This document shows, piece by piece, positions 18,698 through 28,300 of a stretch of DNA of 64,000 nucleotides. Both the position numbers and the translations under genes were made by a program. The DNA is from Verrucomicrobiaceae bacterium (lineage in GTDB: Bacteria; Verrucomicrobiota; Verrucomicrobiia; Verrucomicrobiales; Verrucomicrobiaceae), in the NCBI GenBank assembly GCA_027489965.1, contig JAIXZA010000174.1:1-64000 (forward strand). Reading direction: 5' to 3'. How positions within the stretch are numbered: position 1 is the stretch's first letter; each line of letters starts with the position of its first letter. The notes beneath the pieces are model-generated. The model had not been told where the DNA came from and did no database searches. It worked only from the letters and a program-made list of their open reading frames with translations.

Positions 18698-19738
18698 TCA
18701 TTGAAGCGCCGTTTTCATCGCCGCGCGGCGCAGCCGATCCATCATGGCGATCCCCATACCGTGCTCGAACATTGGCTCAGCGATGATCTCATCCACGCCG
18801 AGTTGATCCAGAGTTCTGAGAATGTAGAAAAAGCGTACCGCCGCCTCTGGCAGCTTCCCGTTTCCAGGGCTGAGGACCATGATCTCTTCAAACTCTGCTA
18901 GATCCAGATAGCCGTCCTTTTCCTCGCCGCGGTAACTCATCAGTGCATAACGTTTACCTTCCACAGGCGTGAAATCGCTCGGTTTACTAAGCAGGCGCAA
19001 CGGCGTGCGTGGAGCATAGTGACTGGCCAGTTGCCCAGGGGCCTCAGTAGCCTCATCAATCACGGAGCGACTCAGAACCTGCACCTTCCCATAAAGCTTC
19101 AAATCTTCGACTGTGATCGGTCCTGGACGCAGCACCGTGATCATAGGCTTGGGTGAGCCAGCCTCAATCTTGATGATCGTGGACTCCAATCCATGCATGC
19201 AGGCACCGCCATCCACAATAAGAGGGATGCGACCATCCAGCTCAGCCAAGACTGCATTGGCTGAGGTCGGACTGATAGCACCAAAACGGTTCGCACTCGG
19301 TGCAGCAATCGGCTTTTCTAGGCCCTGGATGATACGTTTAAAAATCGGATTGCTGCTCACCCGCACTGCCACGCTTGGCAGACCAGCTGTCACTGAATCT
19401 GGCACACAAGCCTTCTTCGGCAGCACCAGCGTCAGTGGCCCTGGCCAAAATCGCTCAATCATCTGAATGACCGTCTTTTGAATCGCCTCAGGCACCTCAG
19501 CCACTGTATCCAACTGCTTTTTATCGGCGATATGAACAATGAGCGGATCGTAGGAAGGCCGACCTTTGGCCTCAAAAATCTTGGCCACAGCTGCCGGATT
19601 CAGCGCATCTGCGGCCAGTCCATAAACAGTTTCCGTCGGCAGTGCCACCACCTCCCCTGCCCTGAGTAGCCGCACCGCCTCCTCCACGGCCGTGTGCAAG
19701 AGTGGCGGAAGATCAGTCGGTAAGATGGGAGTAGGCAT
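18698..19738 (-). CDS. sua5: L-threonylcarbamoyladenylate synthase (Sua5/YrdC/YwlC)
   Basis: A 346-residue long-form Sua5. It makes threonylcarbamoyl-AMP from threonine, bicarbonate and ATP for the t6A37 modification of ANN-decoding tRNAs. The YrdC core (about 15-205) has GEVVALPTETVYGLAADA, KGRPSYDPLIVHI, and the nucleotide-site segment PSANRFGAISPTSANAV. A linker containing SHYAPRTPLRLL and a C-terminal Sua5 domain follow, which the short TsaC form lacks. The partner TsaD/B/E genes are not in the window. It lies 102 bases downstream of lysS on the same strand. Confidence 0.95.
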   Translation of the reverse strand: MPTPILPTDLPPLLHTAVEEAVRLLRAGEVVALPTETVYGLAADALNPAAVAKIFEAKGRPSYDPLIVHIADKKQLDTVAEVPEAIQKTVIQMIERFWPGPLTLVLPKKACVPDSVTAGLPSVAVRVSSNPIFKRIIQGLEKPIAAPSANRFGAISPTSANAVLAELDGRIPLIVDGGACMHGLESTIIKIEAGSPKPMITVLRPGPITVEDLKLYGKVQVLSRSVIDEATEAPGQLASHYAPRTPLRLLSKPSDFTPVEGKRYALMSYRGEEKDGYLDLAEFEEIMVLSPGNGKLPEAAVRFFYILRTLDQLGVDEIIAEPMFEHGMGIAMMDRLRRAAMKTALQ

Positions 19739-19840
19739 GGCTGGAAAAAGCCTTTGCCAACTGGATCACATCTCCAAAAGTCAGCGCGGCCCACCCTCCA
19801 TAGCCAGATTCCCTGAAAATGCCATCTCAAAGGTGAATCA

Positions 19841-21319
19841 TCATGACTCAGTCTTCCGCTTTAGCTGCGGGAAGAGGACGACATCACGGATGCTTTCGGC
19901 ACCGGTGAGCATCATGATCAGGCGATCAATGCCAATGCCAATGCCGCCAGCGGGAGGCATGCCATGCTCTAGAGCCAAAAGGAATTCTTCATCGATTTTT
20001 TGTGTCTCTTCACCAGCCTGATCGAGCAAGCGCTGACGCTGGACGATTGGGTCATTCAGCTCAGAGTAACCAGGGCTGATTTCCTGTCCGTTGATGATGA
20101 GCTCATAGACATCAACGACGCTGTCATCGGCCACATTTTGCTTGGCCAGTGGGACGAGTTCCTTCGGCACATGAGTCACAAAGGTGGGATTGAAGCTTTT
20201 TTCTTCGACGAGCTTTTCAAAAGCCTTCTGGTCGAGTTCGTGATGCTCATCACCGGCATGAATCTCATTCACGCCGAGGCTATGAGCACGCTCAACTTTG
20301 GCTTCTTTGCTCAGCGTGAACCAGTCCTCACCAGCAGCGCCTTTCACGAGTTCACGATAGGAAACGCGCTTCCAGGGACGACTGAGGTCGATGGTCTTGG
20401 TCAAAGCACCTTCCTCATCTTTATGCTCGATGATCAGACCACCACAAAACTTCTCGGCAAGATGGCAAATCATGTCTTCGACGAGGTCAGCCATTTGCTC
20501 AAAATCAGCGTAAGCCCAGTAGGCCTCTAGCATGGTGAACTCTGGATTGTGACGGCGGCTAACGCCTTCATTGCGAAAATTACGATTCAGTTCAAAGACG
20601 CGATTGAAGCCACCTACGAGCAGCCTTTTTAAATACAGCTCTGGCGCAATGCGAAGATACATCTTCTGATCCAGAGCATTGAAGTGCGTCTCAAACGGAC
20701 GAGCAGCAGCTCCTCCAGGAACGTCCTGCATCATCGGCGTCTCCACTTCCAGGAAATCACGGCCATGCAGGTAATTGCGGATCTCCGCGACCATCTTGCT
20801 GCGAGTCACGAAGATCTCACGACTGCGATCATTGGAAATGAGATCCAAATAGCGCTGGCGATACTTGATCTCGCGATCCGTGACGCCATGCCATTTGTCA
20901 GGCAGTGGACGCAGCGCCTTTGAAAGCGGGATAAGCACCTTCACATGGATGGAGGGCTCACCTTTTTTGGTGACAAAACTCTGGCCTGTGACCCCGACGA
21001 AGTCACCGATATCAATCTGGTGAATAAAGAGCGCGTAGTCTTCTTCACTGACGTCGCTCTTGCTCAGATAGCACTGAATGCGGCCTGTAATGTCGCCTAT
21101 GTCAAAGAACGTCGCTTTTCCCATTTCACGACGGGAAAGAATACGACCAGCGACCTTGACGTCGATGCCCTCTACAAAGTTCTTTCTCAGCGTGCCCGGA
21201 TCATGGGAAACCTCAAACTTGCCACCAAACGCCGCGATGCCCCGTTTCTGAAGCTCATCGAGCTTAGCACGGCGGAATTGAAGGAGTTCAGATTCAGAAT
21301 GTTCGGGGGCAGGTTGCAT
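19841..21319 (-). CDS. lysS: Lysyl-tRNA synthetase, class II
   Basis: A 492-residue class II LysRS. The N-terminal OB-fold anticodon domain covers about 50-160 (VAGRILSRREMGKATFFDIGD). Class II motif 2 is FELNRNFRNEGVSRRHNPEF, with MLEAYWAYADF following, and motif 3 is GIGIGIDRLIMMLTG near the C-terminus. Length and motif order match the bacterial enzyme. It heads the minus-strand run lysS-sua5-toxin/antitoxin-murJ and faces away from the polyphosphate kinase gene, with 135 bases between the starts. Confidence 0.97.
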   Translation of the reverse strand: MQPAPEHSESELLQFRRAKLDELQKRGIAAFGGKFEVSHDPGTLRKNFVEGIDVKVAGRILSRREMGKATFFDIGDITGRIQCYLSKSDVSEEDYALFIHQIDIGDFVGVTGQSFVTKKGEPSIHVKVLIPLSKALRPLPDKWHGVTDREIKYRQRYLDLISNDRSREIFVTRSKMVAEIRNYLHGRDFLEVETPMMQDVPGGAAARPFETHFNALDQKMYLRIAPELYLKRLLVGGFNRVFELNRNFRNEGVSRRHNPEFTMLEAYWAYADFEQMADLVEDMICHLAEKFCGGLIIEHKDEEGALTKTIDLSRPWKRVSYRELVKGAAGEDWFTLSKEAKVERAHSLGVNEIHAGDEHHELDQKAFEKLVEEKSFNPTFVTHVPKELVPLAKQNVADDSVVDVYELIINGQEISPGYSELNDPIVQRQRLLDQAGEETQKIDEEFLLALEHGMPPAGGIGIGIDRLIMMLTGAESIRDVVLFPQLKRKTES

Positions 21320-21454
21320 GATCAGACAATGAGTAGGGCGGAGTCTTTACTCAGCTAGCGCACTTTGCCAACTCAAACAGCACATCTTTAACATGCTCTG
21401 GAATTAAAACCGTGATAGTCATCAGGATTCAGCTCCTCCAAGCCACCTCCCGAC

Positions 21455-22339
21455 ATGAAACTCAAAATCAACCTCGACGACTTCCGCGCCGACTCAGGCA
21501 AAGCCTTCCGCCTCAACAAGGCCAGGACCAAAGTGAAGAATGTCTATGATAACAGTGCTCATTATGAGACCCTGATTGCTCAGTTCCGGGTTGAGATCGA
21601 TGACCTCCAACAAAAAATGTATGCTCAGGATCGACAAGGTCTGCTGCTTATCTTTCAGGCCATGGATGCTGCCGGCAAAGACAGCACCATCAAACATGTC
21701 ATGAGTGGTGTGAATACCCAGGGCGTCGAGTGCCATGCCTTTAAACGACCTACCGACGATGAACTGGACCGCGACTTCTTGTGGCGGACCACGCGGGTCA
21801 TGCCTCCGCGCGGGCGGATTGGCATTTTCAACCGCAGCTATTATGAGGAAGTGCTCGTCTGCCGAGTGCATCCTGAGATTGTCACCAAGATCCAGCGCCT
21901 ACCCGCAAAGACGACCAAAAACACTGACAAGCTCTTTGCTGATCGCCTGAAGGACATTCGCAATTTTGAAGCCTACAGTGACCGCAATGGCATCCGCATC
22001 GTGAAGTTCTTTCTCAATGTCTCTAAAGAAGAACAAAAGAAGCGCTTTCTGGCCCGCATCGACACACCCAGTAAAAATTGGAAATTCGAGGAAGGCGACG
22101 TCAAAGAGCGCGGCTACTGGAAAGACTACATGCGCGCCTATGAAGATGCCATTCAGACGACTGGCACCCCTGATTGCCCATGGTATGTCGTGCCAGCCGA
22201 TGATAAAAAGAACATGCGCCTCATCGTCAGTGCCGCGATCCTGCATGAAATGCAGAGTATGAAACTGAAGTATCCCGAGCTGCCCGCCGAACAAAAAGCC
22301 GAGCTTGCCGCTGCCAAGAAATTCCTCCTCGCGGAGTAA
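21455..22339 (+). CDS. ppk2: PPK2-family polyphosphate:nucleotide phosphotransferase
   Basis: A 294-residue cytoplasmic enzyme that transfers phosphate between polyphosphate and nucleotides. The P-loop lies at about residues 69-78 (AMDAAGKDST). The lid and Walker B region is GRIGIFNRSYYEEVLVCRVHPE, then ADRLKDIRNFE and KFFLNVSKEEQKKRFLARIDTP. This is the single-domain PPK2 layout. The subclass (ADP, AMP or both as acceptor) cannot be settled by eye. The leader is pyrimidine-rich with no Shine-Dalgarno motif. It stands 58 bases before the sigma-factor gene. Confidence 0.93.
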   Translation: MKLKINLDDFRADSGKAFRLNKARTKVKNVYDNSAHYETLIAQFRVEIDDLQQKMYAQDRQGLLLIFQAMDAAGKDSTIKHVMSGVNTQGVECHAFKRPTDDELDRDFLWRTTRVMPPRGRIGIFNRSYYEEVLVCRVHPEIVTKIQRLPAKTTKNTDKLFADRLKDIRNFEAYSDRNGIRIVKFFLNVSKEEQKKRFLARIDTPSKNWKFEEGDVKERGYWKDYMRAYEDAIQTTGTPDCPWYVVPADDKKNMRLIVSAAILHEMQSMKLKYPELPAEQKAELAAAKKFLLAE

Positions 22340-22397
22340 GATGACCATTTTCTCCTCTTGCCACGCTGAAAGCACGTCATAGACTCGTCACCCACCC

Positions 22398-23072
22398 ATG
22401 GAGGACGACATCCCCAAAGACATCCCAGAAGACATTGTTAAGGAAGCCTCAGGCGGCATCCCGACGCGGAAGACCTTGATCGAGCGTCTGGACAACTGGT
22501 CAGATTGGTCGAGTTGGGATGAATTTTACCGCACCTACTCTGGATTTGTCTTTCACGTCGCCCGGAAATCAGGTCTCAGTGATGATGAATCCAACGACGT
22601 GGTGCAGGAGACCTTCATTGGGGTGGCTAAGAACCTGCAAAAGAAGAAATTTGATACCAGCCTGGGCTCCTTTAAATCCTTCCTTCTCAATCAGGCTCGC
22701 TGGCGTATTTTGGATCAGTTTCGCCGACGGAAAAAACAGCAGAGCCGCGAAGCCAATCTGTATGCCGATGAGACCGACGAACGCCGCACCGCCCCCATCG
22801 ACCGCTGTGAAGACCCCAATGGGATGGCCCTGGAAAAGCTCTGGGACAAGGAATGGCATGACAAGGTCATGGATATCGCCCTGCGTCGAGTACGTGCGCT
22901 GGTCTCTCCACGGCAATTTCAGATCTTCTCCTGTTATGTGCTGAAGGGCTGGTCCCCGGAGCGTGTGAAAAAAGAGCTTGGTGTTAATGCAGCCCAAGTT
23001 TACCTAGCGAAGCACCGCGTTGGTCGCATCCTAAAAAAAGAAGCCGCCAAACTTGCAGAAGAGGATCAATGA
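22398..23072 (+). CDS. ECF-like RNA polymerase sigma factor
   Basis: A 224-residue sigma-70 family protein containing only regions 2 and 4. Region 2 runs from about residue 43 (FYRTYSGFVFHVARKSGL) through DVVQETFIGVAKNL to ILDQFRRRKKQQ, which includes the -10-binding helix. Region 4 (about 165-216) is VSPRQFQIFSCYVLKGWSPERVKKELGV, a helix-turn-helix ending in AKHRVGRILKK. The 40-residue acidic N-terminal extension is longer than in typical ECF factors. The form resembles sigma factors common in Planctomycetes and Verrucomicrobia. No anti-sigma gene is adjacent; an AP2-domain protein follows 112 bases later. Confidence 0.88.
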   Translation: MEDDIPKDIPEDIVKEASGGIPTRKTLIERLDNWSDWSSWDEFYRTYSGFVFHVARKSGLSDDESNDVVQETFIGVAKNLQKKKFDTSLGSFKSFLLNQARWRILDQFRRRKKQQSREANLYADETDERRTAPIDRCEDPNGMALEKLWDKEWHDKVMDIALRRVRALVSPRQFQIFSCYVLKGWSPERVKKELGVNAAQVYLAKHRVGRILKKEAAKLAEEDQ

Positions 23073-23184
23073 ACAGTCTGAGAAAATGAGTGTCTCATAA
23101 AGTGTTGAAAGCGTACCACACTTAAAGGTTGCGCGAGCACTCAACACCTTCACCTTCATGCCCCCCATTTTTTAACCTCCAACT

Positions 23185-23805
23185 ATGCGCCGCCGATCCA
23201 ACCCCCTGTCAGAACGCAATATCAAGCGTATCGACACCCGCCCAGAAGCCACTAAACAAACACACGGCTTCCAAGTCTGCATTTCCCGCAATGGCTCTCT
23301 GCACACCAAACATTTTTCTGACAGCCTCTTTGGTGGCGTCAAAGGCTCCCTGAAAAAAGCCCGTGCTTATCGTGATGAAATGCTGGCAGACATGCCACCT
23401 CTAGAGGCCAGCCGGATCGCCCATGCATCCAACGCCAAAAACAAAAGTGGCCATGTCGGCATCTCCTACCGCAAATACAAGACCACCAAAGGCAAGACTA
23501 CCCGCCTAATCGCCGTTTCTGTGCGCGCCGAAAAAGGCAAAACTCTCTCCCGCGTTTATCGCTACACCAAGGAAACGAAAGAGGCTGTGCTGCAAGAAGC
23601 CATCGCCTTCCGCGAAGACTTGCTTAACGAGCGCCTCAAACGTGAAGGTGGCGTAGCCGGCATCGTGAAGGCCAAAGCACCTCTTGCCGCAAAAAAAACC
23701 GCCCCAACCAAAAAAGGTGCTAAAACCGCCAGTAAACCGGCCGCAAAAAAAGCAGCAAAGCCAGCCGCTAAGAAGGCTGTCAAAAAAGCCAAAGGTCGTA
23801 AATAA
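23185..23805 (+). CDS. AP2-domain protein with a histone-H1-like Lys/Ala tail
   Basis: A 206-residue basic protein. Residues about 27-70 (HGFQVCISRNGSLHTKHFSD then KKARAYRDEMLAD) and about 88-150 (KSGHVGISYRKYKTTKGK, then AVSVRAEKGKTLSRVYRYTK) look like two AP2/ERF-type three-strand-plus-helix DNA-binding units. Bacterial AP2 proteins recalled from memory share this two-unit layout. From residue 165 the protein is nearly all Lys and Ala (AAKKTAPTKKGAKTASKPAA and on), like histone H1 or bacterial HctB-type tails. It probably binds DNA; whether as regulator or chromosome-compacting protein is unknown. It ends before a 12-bp bidirectional terminator. Confidence 0.75.
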   Translation: MRRRSNPLSERNIKRIDTRPEATKQTHGFQVCISRNGSLHTKHFSDSLFGGVKGSLKKARAYRDEMLADMPPLEASRIAHASNAKNKSGHVGISYRKYKTTKGKTTRLIAVSVRAEKGKTLSRVYRYTKETKEAVLQEAIAFREDLLNERLKREGGVAGIVKAKAPLAAKKTAPTKKGAKTASKPAAKKAAKPAAKKAVKKAKGRK

Positions 23806-23813
23806 TTCAAACA

Positions 23814-23852
23814 AAAATGCGGCTTTGTGGAACCACCATGAAGCCGCATTTT
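23814..23852. terminator. Bidirectional hairpin terminator after the AP2 gene
   Basis: A perfect 12-bp stem (AAAATGCGGCTT with AAGCCGCATTTT) with a 15-base loop, 9 bases after the AP2 stop codon. The A and T ends allow termination in either direction. Confidence 0.88.
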
Positions 23853-23977
23853 CATGAAAACGACTGACCGATAAGACTCCAAAGATCCTATTTATTCAGC
23901 CGCAGAGGGCATAACGGCTTTATTTCCCGTTGCACCCCCCGCGCAGCGTGCCATTTTCGCGGCCCTTTTCCCCTCCC

Positions 23978-25204
23978 ATGGCCCTCATTGTCCAGAAGTT
24001 TGGCGGCACGTCCGTCGGTAGCCCAGAGCGCATTCGTAACTGCGCGCGTCGCATCTTAGAAACGCAGCGCGCTGGACACCAAGTCGTGGCCGTCGTCTCC
24101 GCCATGTCTGGCGTGACCGACAATCTCATCAAGCTGGCCAAAGACGTCTCTCCTGAGCAAGAGCCAAGCGAACGCGAGATGGACGTCCTGCTTTCCACAG
24201 GAGAACAGACCACCATCGCCCTTACCGCCATGGCCATCAATGCCCTCGGCGGCAAAGCGGTCTCACTCACCGGGGCACAGGCCGGTATTTCCACCGACCG
24301 CGTCCACACCAAAGCTCGCATCGTCAACATCACGCCAGACGCCGTGCATAAGATGCTGGATGAAGGCAACATCATCATGCTGGCTGGCTTCCAAGGTGAA
24401 ACCGCAAGTGGCGAGATCACCACACTGGGACGCGGCGGCAGCGACCTCACCGCCATCGCCATGGCAGCCGCCATCAAAGCTGACCTTTGCCAAATCTACA
24501 CCGACGTCGATGGCGTCTACACCTGCGATCCACGCGTGGTCAAAAATGCCACCAAGATCCAAGAAATCAGCTATGAAGAAATGCTGGAGATGGCCAGCAG
24601 CGGCAGCAAAGTCATGCAGAGCCGCAGTGTCGAGTTTGCCAAAAAGTTTGGCGTCCGTTTTGAAGTCCGTAGCAGCCTGAACAATAACCCTGGAACCCTC
24701 GTGAAAGAAGAAACCCCTGGAATGGAATCCGTCGTCGTGCGCGGCGTCAGCCTCGAACGCAATCAGGCCAAGATCACCATTGATGACGTGCCTGACCGCC
24801 CCGGCATCTCCTCAGCCATTTTTGGAGCGATCGCCAGCGCCAATGTCATTGTGGACATGATCGTCCAAAACGTCAGCTTTGATGGCGAAACAGACATCTC
24901 CTTTACCCTCAGCGCCGCCGATCTGCCAAAAGCCGAAGCTGCACTCAAAGCCATCCTGCCAGAACTCGGCGGAGAAGTCGCCCTGCGCGCCGAGAGCGGC
25001 ATCGCCAAACTCAGCGTTGTCGGCATTGGCATGAGAAGCCATAGCGGAGTCGCCGCCAAGATGTTCAAAGCCTTAGCCGACGTCAGCGTCAATATCCTCA
25101 TGATCTCCACCAGCGAAATCAAGACCGCCGTCATCGTCAAAGAAGCTGACATCGAAACCGCCGCTAAAGCCGTGCACACGGCCTTTGGGTTGGATGCGGC
25201 CTGA
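23978..25204 (+). CDS. lysC: Aspartate kinase
   Basis: A 408-residue enzyme catalysing the first step of Lys, Thr and Met synthesis and diaminopimelate supply. The amino acid kinase domain begins right at the start (MALIVQKFGGTSVG) and includes TLGRGGSDLTAIAMAAAI and the ATP-site segment YTDVDGVYTCDPR. Two C-terminal ACT domains follow (ITIDDVPDRPGISSAIFGAI and LSVVGIGMRSHSGVAAKMF, ending ISTSEIKTAVIV), so feedback inhibition by Lys or Thr is expected. I chose the ATG at 23978; an upstream ATG at 23930 adds 16 Pro/Ser-rich residues absent from the family. I looked for a lysine riboswitch in the 125-base leader and saw none. Confidence 0.96.
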   Translation: MALIVQKFGGTSVGSPERIRNCARRILETQRAGHQVVAVVSAMSGVTDNLIKLAKDVSPEQEPSEREMDVLLSTGEQTTIALTAMAINALGGKAVSLTGAQAGISTDRVHTKARIVNITPDAVHKMLDEGNIIMLAGFQGETASGEITTLGRGGSDLTAIAMAAAIKADLCQIYTDVDGVYTCDPRVVKNATKIQEISYEEMLEMASSGSKVMQSRSVEFAKKFGVRFEVRSSLNNNPGTLVKEETPGMESVVVRGVSLERNQAKITIDDVPDRPGISSAIFGAIASANVIVDMIVQNVSFDGETDISFTLSAADLPKAEAALKAILPELGGEVALRAESGIAKLSVVGIGMRSHSGVAAKMFKALADVSVNILMISTSEIKTAVIVKEADIETAAKAVHTAFGLDAA

Positions 25205-25332
25205 TCATCTTTGACACTGCAACTAAAGCAAAGGTTGCCGCAATTAAACCTCTACATACCTAGGGTTTTGATCTAATTTTATCTCGACAATAGGAGATTG
25301 CCTTTCCTAATGGGACGTGAGAGTCTTGAACC

Positions 25333-28300
25333 ATGTCGATGAAATTCAAGATTATTCTGTCCTTGGCCCTGCTTTTCACGGATGCAATCATTGCATTTCA
25401 AGCACAACATCTCGCGCTGCCGGATAATGGTGCGGAGCCGCATGATCGCTTTGGCTCTGCCGTTGCTTCGTCTGGTGATTGGTCTGCCATTTCTGCTCCC
25501 AATGACAGCTCAGGTACTGAAAATGCCTATGGCTCTGTTTACATGTATCAGAGAGTTGCTGGGGAATGGTTGCTGCGACAGAAGCTCAGTCAACCAGAGC
25601 CTAGAACGAAGCAGTCTGCTTTTGGCAGAGTCACTGCCATGGACGCTGGCACATTGATCGTATCCTGCGGAGATGGCGTGATGGTTTACCTGCTTCAGGA
25701 AGGCCAATGGCGCTATCAGACGACCGTGATCACCCGAGATTTCGGAATAAGCTCACTAGCTATCAGAGGTGGAACTCTGGCCATTGGGCTCGCTCATGAG
25801 GAGCAATCGGCAGTGAGTGTTTACTCAGGCCAGGGGGCTGCGTGGTCCCAAGAAGCGGTACTGACAAGTCAGCCTGGTGCGGGGATAGAAAACTTCGGCA
25901 GGGCTTTGGCTCTGGATGATACGAGCCTGCTCGTCGGGGCACCTGAAGGCACAGGGCGGGTTTATGTTTTTGAAAAGGTCTCTGGTTCGTGGTCTCGCAC
26001 GGGCGTCCTAACCCAGCCGGACTGCCGGGGCTTTGGCTCAAGTGTCGTGATTCATGAAACGCGGGCGATGATCGCTGCACCACATTATGAAGGATATCAG
26101 AATCCAGATATCCTTGGCCGAGTTTGCTTTTACCAACACAGGACGTCTGGCTGGGAATTCGAACGGGCCGTGCGTCCGGCACCTTCGGGCAGTCCGCCCG
26201 TGGAGAGCGAGCTCACGAGTCTGATCGCGTTGAATAACGAGATTGCCATTTTTGTTAGCGCGCAGGACTCGGTCTTCACAATGACTTTGAGCGGAGCACC
26301 AGAATCGTGGATCCTCCGTGAAAGAGGTGAAAACATCGTGGCAGATGCGCTTGTACCGGTAGCTGCACCTACAACTCCGAATAGTCTATCGGCCATGTGG
26401 ATGGATGATTTCGAACTGGTGTTGCCTAACCCTGGTCGCCCCGTGCTCAGAATCACCCATGCAGTGAAGACTCTAGTGGCAGGTGAATTGTGGCATGGAT
26501 CTTACACCTATGGACCAGGCTCTGCGCCGCCCGATAACCTGGGATGGATCACCCGTTATATTCGCCAAGGCAATACTTGGGTGGCACCACAAATACAGCC
26601 AACGCTGCAACCGCCACGATCACTGCTGCAGGATAATCAAGGCTTTGGCACACCTCTTTTATCAGAAAATCTGGCCGTAATCAGGGTGCCTGATCGCCCA
26701 GACCTGACACGAGTCCGAACCATGGTGAGAGTACAGGGACTCTGGCAATGGGGCCAATTCGACGGAACACAGATTCAAGATGAGCCTGTGGCACTTCATG
26801 GAAATCGCCTTTTGACCACCAGAATCTATTATCAGGGCGACGCACGAAGAAGAGTTCTGACTCTTTTCCAGAATGACGGTGCCGACTGGATCAAGGAAAC
26901 GTCGTTTGATATGGAGCAGTCCTATGGTGCAGCGACGTCCTTTAACTGGGGGCTAGACTTGAATAGCGGGCTTGCGCTTGATGGTGACACTCTGGCCTTT
27001 AGCAAGACGACCGGAAACGGCACTACCAATCATATCAGAATTCTCCATCATGATGGAACTGCATGGCGCGAGGAGGCTCAGCTTGCAGTACCCAATCAAG
27101 GTAGTTTTGTGGGAGCGCTCTTGGCTTTAGAGGGCGATACTTTGGCCATCGCAGGTAAGCATCCTAGCGCAAACCTGCTGCTTTATCGCCGGATTAATCT
27201 GCAATGGACACTGGAGGCTACCTTTGCCGCAAATGCGCAGCCAGTGAAGAATACGCCAGAGAAAAACAATCAGCTTCTCGCCCTGCACGGAAAACGTGTG
27301 GCGGTCAGCAGTGTCATGAACGGGCGCTACGGCGTGCAGGTCTATGAGCGAAATGGTGCGACATGGAAGCGGCTGCCTTCACCAGTGCTAGCCTCGAGTC
27401 TTTTCCCCACGGCGCTGAGCTGGGCGGGGGAGGCGCTTTTGATCGAGACTGACAAAAAGCCTGGTAACGATGCCGCCCTCTGGGTCCTGCCAGGTGGCAC
27501 ATGGAAGGCACGCTCATCACTTCGCGCATCCGTCGGTCCTGAGGACACGATCCTCGCTAGAAGTGCGACGGAAGAGACCGTGATGCTGCTCAACCTGACT
27601 AAAGTCATCGAAACGTCCAACATGTTTGGCTCCACGTACAACACCTCAGATGCACCAGAGATTCTGTTTTATGACCTAGGCTCCATATCCGTTCAAGATG
27701 GTCCCGATCGTGTGATCAGCCCATCACTGGCGGGAGGCTCTACCATTGACTTTGGTTCAGTGATGATTGGAGAGACCACCACGCGGGTGATCACACTGAG
27801 CAACGACACACCTTTACCATTTACTCTCAGGTCAGTGACCTTCAGCGGCTCAGCAGCAGCGGACTTTAAGCTGGCTGTTCCTGTGACCACGATCAATACT
27901 GGGGAAAATAAAAGCTTTCGCTTGGAGCATGTGCCCAGCAGAGAGGGAAGTCGGGAAGCAACACTCCTAATCCAGGGCTCCATCCGCCCACTGTCCTTTC
28001 GTCTGTCATCCCTGGCAGTGACGCAGCGTGTGCAGCCGCAGATCCAGATGCTGACGACGGACTTTTTAAAACCTGAAGCTGAGGCATTGACCTTAAACCC
28101 CTCCATCACCGGCACGCACCCCTATGGATGCCAGTGGCAGAAAAACGGACGTGTTCTGCCAGGTGCCATCTATCCAGCTCTGCACCTGGGTTCTTTGAAA
28201 AGCACGGATGCTGGACTTTACCAACTCATCATCGACAACCCTACAGGCGAGATCAAAGGACCGGAGATCGCAGTGGGTGTCTATCGGCCAGTGAAGCAAG

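Noticed and set aside
23853-23977. Lysine riboswitch before lysC
   Set aside because: The 125-base leader shows none of the characteristic lysine-riboswitch helices and is too short for the full aptamer.
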